From positions 5,954,501 through 6,018,500 of the forward strand of contig NC_071340.1 in NCBI RefSeq assembly GCF_027744825.2: 64,000 nucleotides of DNA. Reading direction: 5' to 3'. Positions 36,576 through 48,760 of the stretch are shown here, in pieces (positions within the stretch are counted from its first letter, which is position 1; each line of letters opens with the position of its first letter). Source of the stretch: Synchiropus splendidus. Taxonomy: Eukaryota; Chordata; Actinopteri; Syngnathiformes; Callionymidae. A model generated the notes under the pieces. That model did not search any database, was not told where the DNA came from, and worked only from the letters and a program-made list of their open reading frames with translations. The position numbers and the translations under genes are program-made.

Positions 36576-38046
36576 TGGCAGACCTAACCCTAACCCTGTT
36601 GACATGGAAACACCTCACTGTTACCTCACCTCAGAGAACCATTTGACAATGCATATGGAGAATAAATGAAGGGAGAACAATGTCCAAATACAGGTCTCAT
36701 TTAACTTTACGTTATTAGTTATACGCTGCTTGGGAAGAAGTCAAAAAATGACCCAAGAAGAAGAATGAAAATGTATAAATTGCTCTGAAATAGAAGTTGC
36801 ATTTTCAGCGAGAAATTTCTTGTACTAAATGCGGGCCTCAAAATACTAGGTTTTAATCATGAGAAGTTAATACCCATCCCTCATCTGTAGCCGCTCTCAT
36901 CTGGTCCGTCCCTTCAGGTGTCTGAGTTATGCAATCGAACTATAGCTCTGCTAGCAGCGGTGGTGTTCCGGTCATTTTGTTATTGTAATGTTTTCCCACA
37001 GGATTTTTTCTATTTGAAGACATCAAAAACGACCATTACTGTGTCCGCCTCTATGATGACCATCTCGATTGGCGGTGGGTTAGAATTAAGATTACCGGGC
37101 AGCATCTCGGGCATGAGGTTTACTCCTTGGTCATGTCAGTGTGAAATAACGTATAGGAACGTGAAATTGACTATTTTAATCCATTCAGTTTGCACCAGAA
37201 CAAACTGCGACCTGTGGTATGGTAAATTCAGTACTTACTGTCAGTAGAGTGTAGCAAGGTAGAGTGTAGCCAGTGGGGCTGCAAGAAAACCCGAAAGGCA
37301 TCACGGTGGAACCAGCATCATGACAGAAGTGTGATCTGTTATCTGGACAATACTCAAAATGAAAGTGAATAGATAGATAGAGATAGAAGACGATTTCCTG
37401 ACCACCAGCTACTTGCATTCTTGACATTGTTTGTCAACATCATCAGATGTCGTTCACTTATTTAGGATACATTTTTTGTTCCTTTTCCATATGAATATAA
37501 CCAATATGTTATGGTGCTCCTCATTATTTGAATAAAAATAGTTCATGTTGGTTTGTTGGGTCAATTCATTCAAAAAGAGATTTGTACACTAGACTCAAAG
37601 CCTGACACTTCGTATTTTTACATTCGCTGGCCACATCTTTGCACCAGACTTCAGTAGTAATCTCTCAAGAACACAATGCCCTTCAAACTACAGACAAATA
37701 AAGAACGATGTGTCGACGTCCTCCAGTAGAGGACGAGCGTGATGTCGACATCATGTCTGGTGGGAGACAAATGCGGGTGCTAAGTGAGCCAAGTATAGAA
37801 GGCTTTAAGGTGAGTCCCTCTGTAACTGGCTTCCTGCTTCCCTCTAGGACGGAACAGTTCCTCTGGTGCTATCATTGCTGACTTGAGAGTCAATGCACCT
37901 GCTCAAAATATTCTAAGCAATCTGCAAAATGTTTATCTAAATTTAATCCGGAAGTATGGCTGTTGTGTTCATGCTACCGTTGCTATTCAAGCCTCTCAGT
38001 AGGGTCTATGCTTGTTCATCCTGTACTTATGTTGGTTTCCTGCAGG

Positions 38047-38105
38047 CACTCTGGTTTCCTCCCAATGTCCAAAAACATACGGTGGTCAATTGATGACTCT
38101 AAATT
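38047..38105 (+). repeat. Interspersed repeat fragment (fish LINE/SINE-like)
   Basis: CACTCTGGTTTCCTCCCAATGTCC, AAAAACATAC and GACTCTAAATT follow the pattern of a very common fish interspersed repeat (CTGGTTTCCTCCCACAGTCC, AAAAACATG, GTGACTCTAAATT). Similar fragments occur at 40712-40758 (reverse orientation) and 61145-61511. Confidence 0.6.
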
Positions 38106-38659
38106 CATGATTTATTTTTTCATTATAGCAAATCTAATTAGAAAAACAACAAAACCAGAAACACCATAACTTAATAAGTGATACAAGACTGAATTTCTTC
38201 TTATTAAGAAAACAATTTCATGAGTACACTAAGTGCTTTCACATAAATTCCAGATCATGATTTCATTAAAATCATGAAGTGCTGTAACCAGCAATAGCGG
38301 TATAGACATAACGTTACACCAATCCAAACACAGCACTGATTCAAGTTTGACAGTCGTGTTATTACTCGCAAAGTCCTCATGCTACATGTCATGAAGCTGA
38401 AGCAGAAAAAACACCAGCTCAAGAGCAAATATCGACCACACACACGGCGTCCGGCCTCTCCGTATTTACCAGCTGTTGTTTTGCAAGAGGTGTATTAAGT
38501 GCGGACCTGACTCCTCTCTCCTGCAATTGTTTTTCCATTTTCCTACTATCGAAAGACAATCGACATTCCTGAAAGCTGACTGCTCACATGTGCTGGCCAC
38601 ACACACTAATAAAACGTCTTTACAAGTCATTACAATGAAACTCTTGTTCTCCTCCTCAG

Positions 38660-38719
38660 GTTTCAGCATCAAAGCAGTGCCGTTTCAGAACGCCATCTTA
38701 AACGTGAAAGAACTCGGAG
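38660..38719 (+). CDS. ARL15: ARL15 coding exon 3
   Basis: This 60-bp exon completes the split glycine of exon 2 and encodes FSIKAVPFQNAILNVKELG plus the first base of another glycine codon, equivalent to human residues 65-85. It covers the end of switch I, the second and third beta strands and the start of the G3 region. In typical Arf proteins G3 reads WDxGGQ. Here it reads KELGG followed by A from exon 4, so both the tryptophan-aspartate and the catalytic glutamine are absent, as in human ARL15. The acceptor is TCCTCCTCAG|GT and the donor is GGAG|GTGAGT. The phase is 1 at both ends, so it fits its neighbours without a shift. Confidence 0.96.
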
Positions 38720-40711
38720 GTGAGTACTCATCGTCCCGTCGTAGCTCGCCTATTTTACAGCAAATGTCAAATCCCATGGCAAATCTTTATTAGGTGAGAG
38801 TGAACTGTGGAGCAGAGGTGCGCTCTTGTGGTCCAGACCAGAGGTTAGCAAGTGTACTGGCTCCAGCCCAACCATGAATTACTTGCGGGCTCAAATATGG
38901 TTTTACTTTGCAAAGCAGCACTCACTCAAGTAATCTGTGAGGAATTCAGCACTTAGGTTTTATTGAATTTGTGCTTAACATTATAACCACCTGACTTGTG
39001 CTTTGCTGAGCCCCATTCTGCTGCCTAAAGGTCAGGTGTTTCCGGGCATTTCTGGTCCTGTACTTGCCTTTACTGAAGTGTTGAACCGGCAACAGGGTTC
39101 ATGTTCATGAGCCCTGCTCACTTCTGAACATTTCATTCAAGCTTCTGTGGAGTTGTTTAGGTTGTCATTCTCTACAAGCCGAGGCGTCTTAAACAATCCT
39201 TTTTGAGATCACCTATGAAACGGTGGTTCATGAAGCTAGTCCATCATTTCCTGCATCCATGCATCGCAAGATCAACATAGCATCACATCTCCTTCATTGA
39301 CATTTCCCATTGGGTGTACCCACGACAATTCATCCTTCTCCTCCGCACCCTCATGTTGTCATTAAAAGCATGTGTGAAACTCAAGGCCAAGGGGCCAAAT
39401 CCTGCCTGCGGGGTCATTTTATGTGGCACTGCAAGTGCTTCAGGCCTCCATCTCTGACTATGTTTTGGCCCAGTCATAATTTTTGGGCCGATTTGGGTAT
39501 CAGATACAATGTCATGCTAATATTTCCCAACTTAAAAATGGATACTTTTAAATATAAAAGGTTACAATCTTTCATGCGGATGATGATTACAAGCTCTACT
39601 CCTTCAAGAAGATGTCAGTTAAATTTATGTTTCGGTCCTCAGGTCCAAGTCAGTTGTTTGTCACGGCATGAACCTGAGTTCAACCCTGGTTTTCTTTTCT
39701 GATCATCCACAAGCCTTGTTGTCATGTTTTTAATGTCAGTTACACTCTGCAGTCAGGCTGCCTGAGCTGGTTTGCCTGCTGCATCATTCTACTGTCTTCT
39801 ATCAACCGTCTTTTCAGCTCTGAAACATGAGTGCGACATTTTCATTTGAATAGAGCTCTGTAAGGCTGGACTGACAAATTGATATTGTACACAAATGTTC
39901 GTATTTAAAAACCGTTTGCCTCACTTGGCTCAGGAGCTACTGACTGGAGAGGAGGAGTAAGCACCCGGCGCAGATCTGTGTTTGTTCTGTTGCTTTCGGG
40001 GGCATCACAGGTTTCGTCTTACTTTTGTGTACTGACGTCAGGTCTGTTAGCGGTTTGTGAAGTGGTTGTACAATCTGCTCACGGTAGTTCCTGGAAATAA
40101 ACGCTCGAGGAAGTCGTTTAATAAGCACAGATGAGAGATGGAGAGGTGGAGCGACGTAAACAGTCACAGCGGTGCGGAGGCCTCCAGACCTTACAGGGAG
40201 TCTTGGCTGAGGGATGAACGGGTGTTAGCCTGTCATGCTGCAGCTTAGTGGTGTGTAGGTGAAGTTTTTAAAGGTTTAGGCTATTTAAAGAGTCTGCGCG
40301 TCCTCAGAAACCATTTAAAGTAAAGTTAGAGCTATGCTGTAAATATCTCCAAAAACAAGGTTGTTGACTTTGTTGAACTTCTGATTTCTGAATTCACGAT
40401 TGCATTAAAGTTGAATCTGTTTAGTTGTGTGAGCATATATGCCACTTCAAACTTACTGTGTAGGTTTCCAGCCGTGGCAGTTTGGAGGTGAATGGAACAA
40501 GTACAGTTTCGATTGTGGGGTAAATTTATGACCTATGCATGACCAAAATTGTAATAATGGTTGTTGTTTCTCTCATGAAACGTATTTGTTGGCTGCTGTT
40601 ATTAATATTATAAATAATGCTCATGTTCAAAAAAGAGGGAGCATATGGCTCACTTCTTCCATGTGTCCTGGAGTCGGATCCTGATGTGGCTACAGAGGCG
40701 GAGAGGCAAGG

Positions 40712-40758
40712 GAAACCCTGGGCAGGTTATCAGTCCATCACAAGCGTGGAGACAGACA
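40712..40758 (-). repeat. Interspersed repeat fragment (fish LINE/SINE-like)
   Basis: AACCCTGGGCAGGTTATCAG then TCCATCACAAGCGTGGAGACAGAC matches the pattern ACCCTGGACAGGTCGCCAGTCCATC...GAGACAGAC of a common fish repeat, in the orientation opposite to the fragment at 38047. Confidence 0.5.
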
Positions 40759-42263
40759 TATTTGTGGCATTGCATCCTTACTTTAGAGCTGCATCTAAAA
40801 TGCTTTTGAAAGTTTTTATAATCACCAGCCACCCCAACTGTCACAAGCTACAAACCCACAAAACAAGCATTAAAGTTTAATTTATTTAGCATCGGATGGG
40901 AGATGTTTTTAATGTATACCTGAGCTCCTATTGTGATCTACTAAGTTGAGCTGCAGCTTGGGCACCTTTATGCGTTGTAGTCTTATGAGTTTATGAGAAC
41001 ACCTCTTCTCTTTGCTATATACTGCTTGAGTTATCCATTTATCATAGTACTTCAATGTGCATTTAGTGGGCAAGTGGGCAACCTTTGTGAATGAAATGAA
41101 CAAATTATTTTATGAGAGTGGACGGAGCTTCTGTTTCACTACTTTCTTGTCTAATAAATGTCAAGATAAGAATCATAGATGTCCAACTTTTTAACTTCAA
41201 TCGTGGAGTCTTACTGAAACCTGCGGAGAAACTGTTTTTACGCCGTTTTGTCCATGACAGGTGCAGAGGCCTCCCTCTGGCAGCCTCCTGAAAAGATGAA
41301 AAACATACATGCACAGACACACTCACATTCACAAAAAGAGGCACCGGGGACCACCAACGAGCCTGCTACCAAATTTGGACAGAGTGCATTAGAGGGTTTT
41401 CAAAAGAGGTTTCCCCTGGATTGGACTGGTCTGGTCGGACAATGTTGTGGCTGGAAAAACACAGATGACACGTTTGATTTAAAGAAGTGCGCCGACACAA
41501 ATCTGTGCCGGTGCTTGCCCCCCACCTCCCGGCTTGTCTTGTAAATAGAATTTGAGCGTTTTACGGAGCCGTGGATGGGGTGAAAACAGCACGTGATGTT
41601 TTGACGCCTGCACCTTTTATTAGGGATGCAAAGTGTCTGTCTGATTTGAAGTGCGAGCACGCAATGCTTTTGTCCAGGCTCACTATTGAGCTTTACACAT
41701 GTCGAGTGTGGCTCTTCTTGCGTAATGTTTCATTTGTCAGGTTTTCCTTGTAACACCTCCGGTCTGCATTTTGGCCTCCTTCTCCATGGATTTCTGACAA
41801 ACAAACACGTCTGGTTTAGCTTTACAGTACTGTGTTGCCTCACTGATGCAGAAAAATGATACAGCGTGTTATATACAGCGCCAGAGTTTACTCTCCTAAC
41901 ATGATATATGACTGCTTACCACCCAACTTTTGTTGACACGTTATTTCCTCCCCACTTCCTTTGGACAGCTCCCAGACGATTGATTGTTTTTGTAAGTGTT
42001 GTAGCTGCTGTGTATCATGAAGTGCGAGCGTGAGAATGTGGTTTTCTATACGTGCTGTGATGTAAATGCTGGCTGTTGCCAATTCAAATGTCTTTGTCTA
42101 GTTGAACATGATTTTGGCATAGCAGCCTATTCATGATTGTGTGTTGTGCGTGTTGTCAGATTTGACGTCATGGGTGCTCTGCAAGACTCTCCTGTATGCA
42201 GAACATCATGTGGCTGTGATATCTCTGGATTGCTTGTATGTTTTTCAAATGTAATGGTTTTTC

Positions 42264-42533
42264 TTATTTTTCTGGCGCCTGTATCCTCCTCCACCTTGTC
42301 CGGTCTTGATCATGCTGTCCTTTCCTGCATCTATGAGCCTTGTTACTTCTCCTACTTCTTCCATCTCCAGTATTCTTGGTCCAGCACTGGTTGATCTCTA
42401 CATGTGTCCAAGTGGAGTCTGACCTCCATAACTTTGTTCCAGACTTCTCCACCTGACCTTTTCCTCTGATAAACTTATATTTGATCATGTCTTTTCTAGT
42501 CATTCCCAAGGACAACCTCAACGTCTTCATCTC
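42264..42533 (-). pseudogene. LINE reverse-transcriptase C-terminal relic
   Basis: On the minus strand this encodes MKTLRLSLGMTRKDMIKYKF, then IRGKGQVEKSGTKLWRSDS and a remnant of the following helical region. The pattern MLR...GVTRxDxIxNxxIRGxxxV, with WFGH-type text after it, is the C-terminal region found downstream of the reverse-transcriptase domain in many animal non-LTR retrotransposons. Here the part after about residue 40 has drifted and no upstream reverse-transcriptase core is visible, so it is a truncated dead copy. It differs from the LINE at 12170-12468. Further upstream sequence at 42540-42600 shows no continuing frame. Confidence 0.7.
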
Positions 42534-45500
42534 AGACTCTTAACTATGCGTCATGTCAGCTTCCCTCCAAAAGTACATGTCACCAAAACATTGCTTGTAG
42601 TAGACAGTAGCTTCTGATTTAGCCTACACGCTCATTCTTTATGAAACCAGAAAAGTGCTTGGCTTCACATTCTGATAGGAACTTGATCTTAGTCTATTAT
42701 ATTGCTATTTTTAAATCTGTTTTGTTGAATGTATTACTGTATATTTTATTGTGTGCATCCTTTAAATGTACAACATTCTATTGTCTTCTCAGTGGCCTAG
42801 TTTAAATTGCTGTGTCAACTGAATAGACTCCTATATGACGGTAAGAAGGAAGACCGTACAAATCCAGCTTGTGAGGCGACAAGGCCAAGGTGTCCACATG
42901 TATAGCTAGCCCCAAGATAGGATCTGTCCTGACGAGCATGTCAAGTACTGCGTATTCTGATAACCATGGTGATGAAAATGACTGTTGCTAACACACAGCT
43001 TGTCTATTGCGTTGTTGTTGCTAAGCCTAAAAATGCGGTCTTAACACTCTCTGCTCCGAGTGTCTGGGATTGTCATAAGCTCAAGCTGTCTCTTAACTCA
43101 GAGACACAAAGCGGCTTATGTACAGGCGCAACCTGATGTTTGTAATGAGCTATATGTATCTAATACGGTTATCGCTTGCGGCCCTGTGGTCCTGTTAGCG
43201 CCCGCAGGCAAGAGTACGTGGCGCTCTTCTAGAAAGCGAAGGCTACTGCTGGTATTAAGTGTGCGTGTTAAGGTAGCAAACGTGGTTCCTGTTACCGTCG
43301 CCTCCTTGGGGGTGTTTTGAAAACGTTTGGTGTATGTTTAGATAGAAGATGTTTTTACTGTGACAGGGTCGCTGTCGTGCAAGATATAAAACTTTACAGG
43401 TGTGTTTTAAAGAGCACGTCAATGGCAAATTGTAAACATGGCTGCTGCTACTTTCTTTCCTTCAGCTATGACCACTCTGAAATGAGGGAACTAGTCTGCG
43501 CTTCAGTTCAGAAGCGTTTGCCTGTGTGCCAGTTTATTAGGTTTATTAATATACTGATGTGCTATGATTTATGACAACCTTTCCTCTAGGGATGTGGAAC
43601 CGATTCACTTTCACTTATGAGCTCGAAGGTGCTTGCCAGCCAGTGCAAATTAAACAATTGAATAGTTTATTGCGGTGATTCAGTTTATATTGCAATTCTG
43701 GTTTATATTGTGAGTTGTTGTCCTGATTCCTCTTATATAGGGAACCTGATTCCTTAATATTATCTATTTATCATGAGTCTGTGGTTGTATTTGTGTATTT
43801 ATAAAGATATATTATTCACTATAATCATTCATTCATTATATTATATGAATATTACTCTGTGTGTCAGAATACCTTCTTTCACTAAAACTTAGGGGGCTAA
43901 ATTGTTTCAGCGATTAAGAGCCTGTGTTACGTCAGACTTTTGTGCAGATGCGGCAGGAGAGTGATGCTGTGGGAGCTGGAAAAAGACTCTCGCAAATGAG
44001 ACTTGTGTCGGGCCACTCTTCCCATTTCTCTCACCTTTTTAGCCAAGCGATTATTAGAAATTCAGTCTTGTGCTACAGCAAACAAAATGCCACAATGTGA
44101 CACTTGGCAGCCGGGTGTAAGCATCAGCTACACGAATCCAGCATCAAGTCCTAGGTATAAATTTTACATTATTTGATCTTCGAGAAAAAAGTTTGTTAGG
44201 CTTAAAATTGTGTTTTTCATGCTCTGTTGAGGGTGAGCTGAGCTTGACTTACCATCTGGTCACACATTGCCATTTTCAAATGTGGGAAAAAGTAGTTCTG
44301 GAGAGAAATATTTAGATTTAATACTGTCACAAAAAGAAAAAAATACAGTAAAACATGAGAAATTTTTTTCACCAGGACTTCACGGAATACGTGAGTACTT
44401 TTGAATTTTGCTTTACAGACATGGTTGTTTAAAAACAGAAGATTATCGGAGCACGGTCTTCATTTCTGCAACAGTTGCAGCGCTTATACAGGACTTGCAT
44501 ACTGGGTTGCCCTGCAGAAACATGGATCTCTCTCTGTGTAACGTTTCTCACAAAGAAATCTGTCCTCAGTGTGGCTTCCAAGAAACTCAAATCAGTTCAT
44601 GCATGTTCATGAAGGTTTGGTTATTGTCAAGATCCTGCTCATGCACTTGTCAAGTGAGCCCTCCACTCGTCATCATCGTGTAACTCAGAAACAGGCCAAT
44701 TGAAGAGAGTCATGATTAAATTCTGTGAGTTATTCATGCATTGGTGATAATAGTATATACTGAATATTGGTGTGAATCCCATTCTGCGGTGTAAAGCCGC
44801 GTTTACTTTCTTTACATGCATCAGGTCTTTCAACAGGTCGGCATATCTGCATGCAAGATGCCAGACATGCCGGCTCCTTTCGCGTCCGTTTCTCTAAAAC
44901 GTTACAGATGCCGCTTTTGATGTCTCCACGTTGTACCTTCATCGCCTGTTTAAGACTCATATTGTATGTTTCACTTTGTGACTCAGCCTTATGATTGGTT
45001 GGTCTGAGAAACGGCCAGCAGCGTAGTTTCTATGGCAGAATAGAATAGATCCCAAGTAGGTAGGAGTAGTTTTCTCTCCATTTCCACCCCCCGTCATTGT
45101 TTTCTTAATTCTTAAATTCTGAAGAAACACTAATCAATTCTGCCCAGATGTATTTTGATGTCTGACGGGGCATGTATTTGAATTTTGTGAGGCTTGTTTC
45201 CCAACCTGCTCCGTGGCCCCTCCCACTCCTCATGATGCTGTGCAGAGCAGCTATACTCTCACTGGCTGCATTGGATCAGTTGACACTGTTTGTGCAATCT
45301 CCAGCAGTCAGAGTTTTGATAAGTTTTGATTGACAACTTCATGCGGTCACTCAGTGATTGGCTGACTCTGTGGCAGCTCTCAGACCGCATGTGGTTGTGC
45401 CAGTGAAACCGAAGTTGGGCGCAAGCGTATAGAGGTTGAGTGCGCACGTAAGCAGCGCTGAGCGACCACCGGGATTATTATCAAAAAAGATGATGTGAGC

Positions 45501-48118
45501 GCAGAAAAACGGAGTGTAAACTGAGTGTACAATAACCAAGACACATTGGTACGAGTCGGTGGCAGAGATCTAGCTCCATACTTCTCCAGTTCAATGACAA
45601 GGGAAAGCACACATAGGACTGCAACGGTACAACAGAAATGTTTGTGTCATTCACAAGATCTAGATAAATATCCAAATAAAGTTAGCGTAGAAGGGCACTA
45701 AGGATTCTGCATCACTGGGCTGGAGGTACGACGAGTAGAAATGTGTCTCTCGTGTTTTCACTGCAATGTTGAGGATGAGTCAAGAACTGTGCCTCGCGTT
45801 CATCGTACAGATTTCTAGTTGTTAGGAATGTTTTTGTACTCCACATGAGAACTAAGAATCACTAGATCCCAAGCATCCCAATTGTTCTTTTAAATCTCAT
45901 CTTGAAGTTTCGGAATCTCAGATGTCGCTGGTTGTATTTAGTAATTATTGAATGGGTGTGTAGAAGTAGGAAAAATGATTAAACTTGCCTGTAAGTGTTT
46001 GCCCATGTGCATGTCCTGTTTTCTGCCAAATGTTAAAAAGATATGAAACTTGCTATACATAAGTAAACTCAGGCTGCCCTCAACAGCTGAGATCAAGGTC
46101 TCAGAAAAGGAGCCAAACTAATAATTAGATTTGTAACGCAGGCATGAACACGCATACATTCACTGACCGTCTTGACTTTTGATTTATCTTGCCCTTTAGA
46201 AACTCTTTCAATAATCTGGTCTGGGGAAAGGTCTGTGATTATAATTCCTCATTCATGTGTTCGACATGCAGGTTTTTCTAACTTTGACATGTTCTAAACA
46301 TTTCAAACAGGGAAGTGTCCCCTGCGGCAAGAGTGTTGGGGGATGAAAGAACACAATAATTGAAGCCAAAGTCTGTCGGTTCTTTGTCCACAGCTGAACA
46401 GCAGACGCTTTGGAATATTGAGAAACACATTAGAAGAAAAACCGTATGCTCTCTTCCACTGTGAGTTGTCAAAGATGTCGGGGCATGTGAAGTAATCAGA
46501 CTACATGTCCAACCTTATATGAACTCATGGGGTGAAGACAAGGACTACTTGATTTATTGATAACCAGTGGAGGCCACCGATGGAAGTTCCCAGCGCATGT
46601 CACCGCAAAACTGAGGCTACATCCACACAGCGAATGCACCAGTGATACGGTGCCAGATGTCGCTTATCACCTTGAGCAGAAATCGGTGATATTGTTGTGA
46701 TAACTGCCTCTACATTGAGTGGCAGTGTATTTTACAGTGTTTTTTGCAACGTTCAGTTCAAAATAAACAGTGATTAAGAGCGTGCACGGACAGGGTGTTA
46801 CACATCATCTCGGACTGACTAGGAAGTGACACTTGTAGGAGTGATCCAAACTCACCAGTGTGCAAGTATAAGGACCCTAACTGTGCAGCGCATAGTCACG
46901 CGCATGTACTGATCGCAGCGCTTCAACAGACACCACAGATGCAACTCCCGTGTTCAGCACACAAAGAGCCACGACCCTGAGTTCTCTTAGAAGCTTGTTT
47001 GAACTTGCTGATGGTTTATATTTCTGTTTATTAAAAAAATCAAAAACTGAACACAGAGCAGCGTTGCCACAAGTTATTTGCTAACCTCCTTCACTGACAC
47101 TGGTCCGGAAGATTGTTTGAAATTAATGAAAGGAATCTGAGTTTTACTTTCAGAAACATGAATGCATGTGAAAGAATCAGTCAACATCTGATCTGTGTAA
47201 TAGTCACCATGGGCTTTTTCGTGGACTTTGTAAGAGGCTGCTGCACCATCTTATAATGTCTTTAATTATTTCAATGGAAATTATTCTTATTTTGTCACCA
47301 TTTCTTTTTATGTTCTCGTCAAGCAAGCGCTTGTGCTGGAGGTGTCAGGTATGGGGATTAGGTGGAGAGGGCTCCTCAGGGGACATGGGCAGGATGAAGT
47401 GCAAGTGTGTGCGTATACGTCTGGACGGTGACGTGACGTCAAGTCTAGACAGGCTATTTCACAGTCTGCATTTGTGCCCCACAATGACAGCTGATGAAGA
47501 AGTGGTCCTAATAATTAACCTCCTTTCTGTCGCTCCTGCCCTCAACGTGGAACGTGGACAAAATGTTCTGAAATGTTGTCGACCATTGTTGCCTTTCAGA
47601 TGTTCCGACTCATGAAATAACGGTCATTTTCATTCCAACGAAATGAAAAATATTACAAAATGAGACACAATTTAGCACAAATGGCTTCTTAAATATGGAA
47701 AAACAGTAGTGAGGACACAAGAGCAAAAGGTATTTTCATTGCTCCATCGAGGTCAGAGGTTGGCTTTACGGCGCGGATGCATTTCTTCAGTCATACCCCG
47801 ACAGTGAGCAGAGCAAGTCCTCGGAGCAGCCAAATTCATGCCAAATGGAATAGATGGATGTTTGAACTTCGGTGACTCATTCGTGTAATGTGGTCAGTCA
47901 CTAACTGTTTGAACTTCTGCCTGGGTTAAGAATTATTGCTGACTAAAGACGTTGGAATTCAAGGTGGAGGCTGCTGTGTAATTTCTTTCCTATGACTCTG
48001 ACATTTGGCTTTTGTTTCATGGAATCTGCCCATTCTCCACTGCAGGGATTAGTTTTGAGGTCAACGATAAAGTGTAGAACTGAAATATATACCTGGTGTG
48101 GAGACGCGCTTTGCTTTG

Positions 48119-48121
<3 letters not shown>

Positions 48122-48161
<40 letters not shown>
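48122..48161. repeat. (TA)n microsatellite
   Basis: About 20 uninterrupted AT/TA dinucleotides, directly abutting the left end of the decayed hAT-like copy. Confidence 0.97.
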
Positions 48162-48163
<2 letters not shown>

Positions 48164-48567
48164 GTGGGATTTGATTAAAATAGTAATCTAATTAATTAGA
48201 CAATTTGTGATTAATGAATCTCAATGAATTGCAGTTTAAAGGTATAAGAATATTTGACACAAGAAGCCACTATGGTGGCTATATTCAAGTTTTTATACAA
48301 CCTTTAAACCAACGCTCTTTTAAAGTCCATGGACTTTAAATCTCACAGTTGCAAATATTTGTATAAGAATTTCAATTTTATTAGAATTTCAAGTACATTC
48401 AGACCAGTGGAAACTCTGGCCATTGTGTAGTGAAAAACATCCCCGAACAAAAGCAAACTGATTGCTTTTATTTGCTTTTGTTCAGGGATTCCTCCATGTG
48501 TGTTGTTGTTATCATCCTAGCTGCGACATGTCTTGTGCATCAGTGGAGCAGGAACTCCTGTACTTAC
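48161..48567. mobile_element. Decayed relative of hAT-like element, copy B
   Basis: It is collinear with the 586-bp element at 12511-13096. It starts GGGTGGGATTTGATTAAAAT, then carries TTGTGATTAATGAATCTCAAT, GGTGGCTATATTCAA, TTCAGGGATTCCTCCATG, GCTGCGACATGTCTTGTGCATC and AGGAACTCCTG in the same order. Homology stops near 48567 and the right terminus is missing, so no target duplication can be tested. It contains a 28-bp segment (48326-48353) that is absent from copy A and repeated just outside at 48586-48613. Confidence 0.75.
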
Positions 48568-48613
48568 GATGTGCGCATTGTTCAATCCATGGACTTTAAA
48601 TCTCACAGTTGCA
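48326..48613 (+). repeat. 28-bp direct repeat pair
   Basis: Positions 48326-48353 and 48586-48613 are identical over 28 bases (both begin TCCATGGACTTTAAATCTC). One copy lies inside the decayed hAT-like element and the other just beyond its surviving right edge. Confidence 0.9.
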
Positions 48614-48686
48614 GGGATTAAGATCTCTATGTCAGAGACTGTGATTCACTGAGACTGTAGTTCACTGGCAAAGGGTAGAATGTAGG

Positions 48687-48760
48687 GGTGGGAATCAGAA
48701 CACGCCCAACAATTCGATTATGATCACGACTCAGGGCCAACGATTTGATTCAATTTTTCA
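48687..48760. repeat. Possible left end of another hAT-like repeat
   Basis: TAGGGGTGGGAATCAGAACA, followed by AACAATTCGATTATGATCACGA, resembles the opening of a common fish hAT-like repeat (TAGGGGTGGGAATC...ACGATTCGATT). The other end was not found. Confidence 0.35.

Larger units (their letters stand above)
36403..38659 (+). other. ARL15: ARL15 intron 2
   Basis: This 2.26-kb GT-AG intron is bounded by exons whose phases match. It holds a short AT microsatellite, a LINE-like scrap (36531-36575), two tandem CTAACC units near 36583 and part of an interspersed repeat at 38047-38105. A 48-codon frame at 37003-37143 follows a TTTTCCCACAG acceptor-like string but matches no family I know. The 3' end (TTCTCCTCCTCAG) is a normal acceptor. 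Confidence 0.9.

Noticed and set aside
36583..36598. Telomere-like CTAACCCTAACCC string
   Set aside because: Only two repeat units, with no longer array. Not evidence of an interstitial telomere.
37003..37143. Possible extra exon in ARL15 intron 2, after a TTTTCCCACAG string
   Set aside because: The frame ends in a stop, matches no known ARL15 sequence and the annotated exons already join perfectly. It could be tested with RNA-seq.
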